DNA of 64,000 nucleotides from contig JAKUHH010000389.1 of assembly GCA_022701365.1 (NCBI GenBank), forward strand, positions 186,001 through 250,000. The letters run 5' to 3'. Origin of the DNA: Mycocentrospora acerina. Taxonomy: Eukaryota > Ascomycota > Dothideomycetes > Pleosporales. The translations under genes were made by a program, and so were the position numbers. The number at the start of each line of letters is the position of its first letter. The first letter of the stretch is position 1. This document shows, one piece after another, positions 56,977 to 64,000 of this stretch. Under the pieces are notes generated by a model. That model searched no databases and had not been told where the DNA came from. It saw only the letters and a list, made by a program, of their open reading frames with translations.

Positions 56977-57506
56977 AGCTGGGGTTCAAGGTGGAAATGG
57001 GCTCGTATTTGGGGGTCTTAGGCCTGGAAGTTACCGTAATGGAAGATTAAACTCGATAATGAAGAAAATGACAGTCGCACTAATGAGCTTCGTAGCTAAG
57101 AATAGTCAGAAACAAACTGCCTTGGAATAATGCAAGAATCGATCTTGTAGAAGTATTCAAAGTACTGAGCTTCAAGACGCGACTGAAGCGAAGGCTAATA
57201 TACCCCACAGTCAGATTTTGAAGTTGATAATAGGGAACTCAAAGTGACGAAAATTTGAGGCGAACAAATATATTGACTTACCAAAGTTTATCAATAGACA
57301 CTTGCGCGCAATTTAGTCTAACTTCGAGCAAGGTTTGTGAAGGAGCTAAGTCACATGAACAGGTGTGGTCGTATCACGCGTGCTGCCCCAGACAACGAGC
57401 TGCCAAGGGATGAGGTCACAGCCCCAACCACCAACCACCCCAGTCACAGCTGCAATACCCTCAGACTTCTCAATTTCAACCTCTAAGATCAACTGCCGCA
57501 TACTAA
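56977..57506. promoter_or_regulatory. divergent promoter of DcpS and POLD4 with MCB box
   Basis: This is a 530-bp AT-rich interval between two start codons. ACGCGT is at 57376-57381, 126 bp upstream of the POLD4 ATG, within tcacgcgt, the same eight bases found in the POL32 promoter. Confidence 0.45.
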
Positions 57507-58185
57507 ATGCCTCCAAGACGACGCGCATCAGGGCCAGCGGCCAAATCGCTGCAACCAACGCTCGCATTCCATGGAGCATCCAACAAAGTCACTAAAGCAG
57601 GCGCAAAAGCGCAGAACGCAAAGAAGAGTCTTCTCTCCGAAACCGTTATCAAGAATATCAAGCGTGATATCATAGATGTAGACGCTGTTGAAGAGGCTAA
57701 GCCTATAGCCTCCGAGGCAGCTATCATCCAGCAAACAGAGAAGGAGGTTGTAGCACAACTGTCGAAGAGCACACCTGAGGAAGATCAAGCTAAACGGACA
57801 TCAGACGCAGCGATCAAGAAGTACTGGGCTGCCAAGGAGAAGCAAAGGATGGCTTCGAGAGTACATCAACAGGACTTGAGCATACATGAAAAGATACTGC
57901 GGGAATGGGATATGAGTGGACACTATGGTGTAAGTCATCCAGTCAATCTTTTTTTGGCTATATGTAATGAGATTTCATGAAAGAAATACTGAGACCAAAC
58001 AGCCTTGCACAGGAATCGCCCGATTAAAGCGTTGGAAGCGTGCGCATCGGCTTAACCTTGATCCTCCAATCGAAGTTCTAGCCGTCCTGCTGAAAGAGCA
58101 AGAAGGGAAGGATAGGTTGGCAGTGCAAAGATCACATGTTGACGAGTTACTCAACTCCAAGGCTGAGCTCCTTGACACTGCCTAG
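57507..58185 (+). CDS. CDM1: DNA polymerase delta subunit 4 (POLD4/Cdm1)
   Basis: Exons 57507-57929 and 58003-58185 (73-bp intron) encode 201 residues. The N-terminus has a basic patch (MPPRRRASG) and a PCNA-interacting-peptide-like SLQPTLAFHG (Gln16, Leu19, Phe21). The C-terminal core REWDMSGHYGPCTGIARLKR followed by LNLDPPIEVLAVLLKE is the POLD4 family signature, split by the intron. The subunit stabilises the polymerase delta holoenzyme and is a degradation target after DNA damage in animals. Budding yeast lacks it, but fission yeast (Cdm1) and filamentous fungi keep it. Its partner subunit POL32 lies 22 kb to the left. Confidence 0.92.
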
Positions 58186-59716
58186 CACATCCACGCTTTG
58201 GCCAGGACGTTTCATATGGAAACAGCAGTTGTGCTGCATACGTTCACGAGTGTAGGAGGAATGAATCATGAAGGAATAGTTTGAGAATTAGCGTTACAAA
58301 GTAGCAAGAGCCATTCTGACGTTGAAGGGATTTGCTTTTTGTCATGCATGCCGAGCAGTACATGTGCACGACCAGTCCGATGGGCACGCGAGCAAAGTGT
58401 CGAGTCAGATCATGCCTTCTCTCAGGTTTGGAACAGCAATCGATGCAACTTTCTTCAATCCCTTAGGTAGTAATTGAAAAAAATAGAGTGCAGCCCGAAA
58501 GCTTGTCGAATCTGGTGTTACGCAAATGAAGTAGTCGATTGCAACATGTGCTGACCGAACATGTCCACAATTTCTACTCAAGCGAACGTTCTGCAACGTG
58601 ACGATCGCCGCCTTTCGGCCTTGTCCAGGCGGCTCTACCAACGGCTACGAAGGCGGGGAGCGGGGTTGATCGCCAACGATTCGATGGAACTCTAGGCTCT
58701 TAACTTGAGAGGGTGGCAAATGCGTTCAGCTGGCTACCGATGTGGGGTAGTTGGTGTTGAGTCTTCCACGCAATTGGCACGCTAAGTTGGCAGCCCGATT
58801 CCACGCTGCCGACTTCCTTCAAGCGGAGTAGGTTCGTGAGCCTCGCATCATGGGCCTCTTAACGTGCGCGCTGATTTCTCCGCCACCGGGGTGCTGGCTG
58901 TATCTTCCGGATCCACTCTGTTCTGTTATCGTTATCCATAACGGGCCTTCACCTCGGAACTGCCTCGATTGAAGTGCCTCCTCTCGCGCGGATACGGCTA
59001 TTTTTGCTGTCGGTGCTTCCGCGCCGTCAGCCTGAGCCAACCGCAGAACTCTGTCGGAACAAGCGTGCATGAGGCTTGCAGGAGTCGAATCACAGTGGGT
59101 GGATCAAAGGCGCTTTGTCGACGTGCTGGGAGTGGGATACGATAGCGGGGTGATCCACCACTAGGGACGACCATAACATTCCTGCTATATTTTGTGCAAC
59201 CACCACGTTCGCATCTCGAGCCCCTCATTTCCTCATTTCCTCTTTCCTACTTCTCTTTCACTCCCATCAGATAATATACTCTACTCACTTTATCCCTCTA
59301 ATCAACATGTTCAGCGTGTAAGGCTTGCAGCTTCCGCAAAGGGCCGGGGCTCGCGATTGCGCCTTCCTCATTCAACACTCGTGCTGCTGTTCAACACAAC
59401 AACCGAGTTACTTTGTCCGATTTCCCTCAGGTGGGTAGACAGGCCGATGCATCGTTTTCAGGTGTGTGTACTGATCAATCGCTCGGCAGTACAGCAACGT
59501 GATTCGTATTCTTCACTTATCTAGTGACACGCACGCTTCACCCCGCACGTCAATCTTGATCTGGCCATTGAACCCCGTCGCAACTAGGAAGGACTGAACG
59601 AATCTCGTCCAACACCAAGGGCCAGCCCCTTCCATTTGACGACTCTCTTTCCTCGCCAAACCCATCATCTCACGTTGTGTGCCTTCAACTGCACATTGAT
59701 CGTCGATTATACAAAG
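58186..59716. other. 1.5-kb intergenic region, PPS1 promoter
   Basis: No gene is recognised. C/T-rich sequence at about 59215-59290 and the following 400 bp look like a long 5' leader of the phosphatase gene. Short minus-strand ORFs have no domain. Confidence 0.45.
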
Positions 59717-61989
59717 ATGGCGGCTGCAGTTGCTAGGGCCCCGAACATGCATGTGCCCAGTCGCTCCTCGACTCCTCCACCGTATCTGTCGCTCAACACG
59801 TCATCTCGTGGTACTCCTGTTGCCATTCCAAACAAGCATATTCCAGTATGCTCGCCAGGTGGTCTCCCTGCAACGCCCCCTGCATCACCTCCGCGGCAGG
59901 ACAGCCTTATCGAGTCGTCTTCCATCACATACCCGCCAGATGCACATTGCACCGAGTACTCCAAGGACCCGTCGATATACACAATCACTGCAGATAAAAT
60001 GGCCGAAGCCTTAGAGCACATGGCAACCCAGCCGCTTCCAAATCCCGAGCAGGTCTTTCCATGGCTGCATGGTCTCCATCCTGAGAACCAAATGCAGCTA
60101 GCATTTTTCACGGCTCGACGGACAACCGGTCGCAAGGTTCCCAGCTGCCTTCGCAGTATCACACTTGTGAAGACAGGTGGGAACTTGTCGTCATCAAAGT
60201 TGAAGGCTGCGATTTCACCAGAAGAATTGCTCACTTTGTCTCCTGACGGTTCCCCTACTTTCATTGAGTGCGATCCCAAGGATGGCTTCTCTGTGCGCAA
60301 TTTTCAGATTCAAGCTTGCAAAATGGCCATGGTATCCGACATCATCGTCTACGGAGATCACAAAACACACCCCAACGATACAATTGCTCTTGCCCAGAAG
60401 ATCTCGAAGGCTCAGAGAAGATTTGAGGCGCAAAATGGGTTTCCGCGTTGTCTGTTCAATACCTTCATGCTTTCAGGTCAGTTTTAGAGAGAGCATCTCA
60501 TATATATCATTGCGTCTAACGGAAAATAGATTCCTTTGAGTTTGTACAAGAGAAATTTCCGGATTTGGTTGCCATAGACGCAAGAGGTAGTGCAACTGGC
60601 AAGTCCGTCGATTTCTGTAAGTGGCCTCTGTCATATCCTTGAGAAATATTGTTTCTGATTTCGAAATAGTCTATTGGGAGCGGTACGAAATGTGTACAAT
60701 GTCAAAGGCGTCTGAGATTAGCAACAACGTGTTTTTAGGGCCAACACCGGATCCGGCTCTCCATCCGGATTGCGCGGGAACCGACGCCTACGACATGCTC
60801 ATTGAAGCAACAGATCTTGCTCATGTACCTGAGTCGCGCTCGCTAAGGGCATTACGCAATGCTTTGGAGAGGACTGGGCGTAAGTCAGCAATGCATATGG
60901 AGTTCCCCTCATCGGGTAGTATCATGCCTCCAACGTGGTCGCATGGAGACATCGATGGCCTAATGGATATCTGTAAATGGATGTTCGAACTGGCAAATCC
61001 GCAAGAGACCAAACGAACAAAGCGAAGAAGATCAGACGACGACGAAGCTATCGAGTTGGATGATATTCCCGCCCCACGGAAATTCTTGATTCATTGCACG
61101 GACGGTTATACGGAGACAACCCTTCTGGGGCTGGCGTACTTCATGTATGCTGAAGGACTTCCTGCACACGATGCCTGGGTTCGAATGCATCGTGACAAAG
61201 GCCGGAATTTCTTTGCGTATCCCTCTGATGTTGCGCTTCTGACGGCAATTCAGCCCCGTATTCTTCAAGAATCGCCCCGATTCAAGCAGAGTATCTACCA
61301 TATTTCGGAACCCCAGTGGATGTCCAAGGTCGACGGAAGCTTGCCTAGTAGAATACTTCCGTACATGTACCTTGGGAACCTGAATCACGCCAATAATCCA
61401 GAGCTTCTCCGTGAACTTGGAATAACCCGTATTCTAAGTGTCGGAGAAGCCCTCACTTGGCCTGAGAATGTCAAGAAGAAGCTTGATTGGCCAAGCGAAA
61501 ACCTCTATATGATCGATCGAGTGCAGGACAATGGCGTCGACCCTCTTTGGGAGGAATTTGAGCGATGTTTGAAGTTTATTGGTGCGTTCATCTGTCCAAG
61601 CTTACCAAGTGTGCAAGTGCTAACCAGTGGCAGAAGGCGGAAAGTCTGATGGAGGAGCTACCCTCGTCCACTGCCGTGTAGGCGTGTCACGCTCTGCTAC
61701 AATATGCATCGCGGAAGTGATGAAGGAGCTGGGCTTGTCTTTTCCTCGAGCATAGTAAGCTACAATCAAACCATACTTGTTATGGCCTGTACTAACGCTG
61801 TATCTTAGCTGTTTCGTACGGGCTAGACGATTGAATGTAATTATACAACCACACCTTCGCTTTACTTACGAACTTCTCAAATGGGAAGAGTACCAGCGTC
61901 AGCGACGCAACGAGCCTCTTCGCCGCGAACTCGAGTGGGCTACTGTGGCGCGCGAGATCGCGCTCATGAATAAGCCTTACTCGAGATAA
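59717..61989 (+). CDS. PPS1: dual-specificity protein phosphatase, PPS1 type
   Basis: Five exons (59717-60476, 60530-60616, 60670-61581, 61634-61754, 61809-61989) encode 686 residues. The N-terminal two-thirds contain the fungal PPS1 region: a Pro/Ser-rich start, VFPWLHGLHPENQMQLAFF, and a degenerate phosphatase-like segment with FLIHCTDGYTETTLLGLAYF. The C-terminal DSP domain starts at SRILPYMYLGNLNHANNPEL and has the catalytic loop HCRVGVSRS (Cys600, Arg606) with Asp in MIDRVQDNGVDPLW as the likely general acid. In budding yeast PPS1 overexpression disturbs S phase, which suggests a cell-cycle role; its substrates are unknown. The upstream HCTDGYTET resembles a second P-loop that lacks Arg, so it is probably inactive. 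Confidence 0.92.
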
Positions 61990-62739
61990 TCTCTTTTTGA
62001 TCTCTCACGACAGCTTTAATACACATAACATGAATAACGACGATATGATTTTCGGATGTACGACCACACAAACTACGACACTAGGACGGCTTAGTTTATG
62101 CGTTACGACATCTATCACTTTCCAGGGCAAATTTTAAGGCGTCTGCGATTTTCGTTTTTTTAAGGACTGATTAGCTGGATAGCTCTGGGGTACTTTGCCT
62201 CTATTGGCATGTCGCTTTCGCGTCATTGTCCTTCTGCTTTCAGATTTTGATATCGGGTATTACTTCTTTGCTACTTTTCGTTGTCCACTTCTTTTTGGTT
62301 GCCACGCTGGGGCTTTTTTTTTCTCTCAAAGACATTCGGCCACATGGCTTGATCTGGCTGCACCTCTGCATGTTTCTCCATCTTCTGTATGTCGACAGGC
62401 CATGGAAGTGTTCAGTATCATCTGCTTGGAATGTGTATCAGTGTCTCGGCGTTGTGAGCGCAAGTTGGCGCTTCTGATTTATTTCTTCAAAACAACAAAT
62501 GAATATTTGAAGCACTCTTTTTAAATGATCATTCACGCCTGATGCACATATTTCTGGCTCTCGCGGCCTTTGCAACATCTAAATTGTACTTTTTTTTTGC
62601 AAGCACACACGTAGCAACAGTTGAGACTGGAATCTGAATCTTGGTATCTGTAAATCTTAGGTGTGAAGTATGCTATGTCCTCGCCACCGAATGGCCCACC
62701 AACTGAACGCCGTACTCCGGGCTGGGATCTTCACTCGCC
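61990..62739. other. intergenic between convergent genes
   Basis: The interval is 750 bp, T-rich, with no supported gene. ORFs at 62195-62524 are overlapping shadows. Confidence 0.5.
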
Positions 62740-63975
62740 CTATTTCTTCTTACCCTGCGCCTCCGTATCTGTCAGTTCGCGAATGAAGACCTTGATTACA
62801 CCATCAGGGACATCGTCTACGCCGTCCTCAAACCCTGGGCTGACACCGATCGCGACAAACCTGCCGTCTGATGAAAAAGCGATTGTCTGCACGCTAGCAG
62901 GGAACTTCTGGTATTGTCGTATCCTCCTCTTTGCAACAGCGTCCCAGAGCGCCACGACACCATCACCGCCGCCAGTTGCGAACGTTCCGTGCACTGGGTG
63001 GAAAGCCAGCGCATTGACTGGGTACACAATGTCCTGCCCATCGACGTTCTGGCGATGGCACTTGAACGCGTACTTGCGCGCCTGCGACTCCTCAGAGGGG
63101 TCGAACCATTCGACGGCGACACGTCCCTCAATGCTCGAACTTGAGTATCCCGCGTCATTGGGCATGCATGCGACTGCGCGCGTCATGTACTTCATGGAGC
63201 TTTCCCTTTGCTGCCATGGCTCTACGTCTACGCTCTCTCCTCCTCCCTGCTTCGCTGCGGCTGCTAGCTTGTCCAGCTCATAGATGTTGACAACTCGGCT
63301 GGCCATTGCGACTACGAGTTTGGTGGGCGATGCGGTGAGCGAAAAGGACTTGGAGGGAAGACGGACGGAGGTGAAGTCACCGGGTTGCGAGAGGTCGTGG
63401 AGGTGTAGCGTCGAGTCCCAGGATGCGGAGATGAGGAGGTTGTGCGGGGCTGAGAAGAGAATGTTGCGAACGCCCTGGGAGTGGGTTGACATGACTGTTT
63501 GCTGGCCAGTCTCAAGGTCGATTCTGTGAATGTTAGCTGTCGTGCCTACTCCATGTGCTTTCGTGTCGCGACGCACCTCCGCACTTCCCAGTCAAGGCCA
63601 CAGCTGAACGCCTCGTTGTCATCACGACCAAAACACACATCTAATACCGGGGCGCGGTGCTCAAACTTCTGCAGCAGCTTGCCGCCAGGCTCGCCGTGCG
63701 TGTCGTAGAGGTAAACATATCGGTCCCAGGATGAGACGAGTAACCGCGTAGGCGTCTTCTCGGAGAATTTTACTGAAGATATGGGCTCGGTGGGGTTTTG
63801 CGCAAGCTCAAATTGGCCTGGAATCGTCAGTGTTCTGCCTTGTATTGTTTATGTCGCGCAGTTGAGAAAGGCAGCTTCTGGCAGGCATAGCTCCACGGTC
63901 CTGGTGTGGAAGCTGTCCATCCATGCTCTGAGAGTGAAATCGTTTCAGGCGCGGCGAGCAACACTTACTCGACAT
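62740..63975 (-). CDS. BUB3: mitotic checkpoint protein BUB3 (WD40)
   Basis: Three exons (63975-63969, 63817-63577, 63523-62740) encode 343 residues. The first coding exon is only 7 nt (ATGTCGA), joined through a 151-bp intron. The WD40 propeller is recognisable from SWDRYVYLYD, SWDSTLHLHDL and GGGDGVVALWD. The signature GRVAVEWFDPSEESQARKYA followed by FKCHR is specific to Bub3 and its close relative Rae1, and the spacing favours Bub3. Bub3 brings Bub1 and Mad3/BubR1 to phosphorylated Spc7/KNL1 at kinetochores for the spindle checkpoint. The gene is complete; only 25 bp of upstream sequence remain in the window. Confidence 0.94.
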
Positions 63976-64000
63976 TTTGGTGGTAGTCGTGCGAAGGGTG

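Noticed and set aside
1..64000. tRNA, rRNA, transposon or RIP-mutated sequence
   Set aside because: I looked for A/B-box tRNA patterns, terminal repeats, transposase or reverse-transcriptase motifs and long TA-rich decayed stretches, and saw none. A dedicated search could still find a divergent tRNA.

Overview
This window is a stretch of nuclear chromosome from a filamentous ascomycete, most likely a Dothideomycete and probably Pleosporales. The evidence is the short introns (about 48-100 bp, GT-AG with TACTAAC-like branch points), the compact mix of head-to-head and tail-to-tail genes, and fungus-restricted families (DUF3112, fungal rhodopsin-domain protein, CE3-like SGNH esterase). The taxonomic call is inference. 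I see no rRNA, tRNA, CRISPR array, transposon or viral gene. Exon structures were built by eye. Every multi-exon model given here closes in frame, which is the main support for the splice sites.

Left third (1-24 kb): the possible tail of a gene cut by the edge; an acidic TPR-like protein; a hidden 47-residue spliced gene; a MATE transporter; a PQ-loop membrane protein head-to-head with the peroxisomal RING protein PEX12; a PNPOx-like flavoprotein; two uncharacterised nuclear/coiled-coil type proteins; a long gene-poor stretch (15.8-19.36 kb); a secreted SGNH esterase; a hidden 86-residue Lys/Arg-rich gene; then NDUFS4 (complex I) and ATP17 (ATP synthase subunit f) sharing a 298-bp promoter.

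Middle (24-46 kb): a 1400-residue low-complexity protein with 20 consecutive glutamines; a twin-His ammonium transporter with a GATA-rich upstream region; POL32 (DNA polymerase delta subunit 3) divergent from tubulin cofactor D; a DUF3112 membrane protein; and a SUN-domain nuclear envelope protein.

Right third (46-64 kb): UDP-glucose 4-epimerase with a GC-AG intron; an Arc1-type tRNA-binding cofactor whose reading frame extends into a mitochondrial-presequence-like leader; a UCH deubiquitinase; an SDR divergent from a fungal rhodopsin-domain protein; DcpS divergent from POLD4 (polymerase delta subunit 4); a PPS1-type dual-specificity phosphatase; and BUB3.

Most genes are core housekeeping functions. 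They do not form a metabolic cluster, and I found no convincing new multi-gene system. The points most worth checking are: two PCNA-binding polymerase delta subunits 22 kb apart, each with an ACGCGT box about 127 bp upstream of its ATG; the OXPHOS bidirectional promoter; the possible dual-start Arc1; a PEX12 RING lacking an expected cysteine; and two tiny spliced genes that ORF scans miss.
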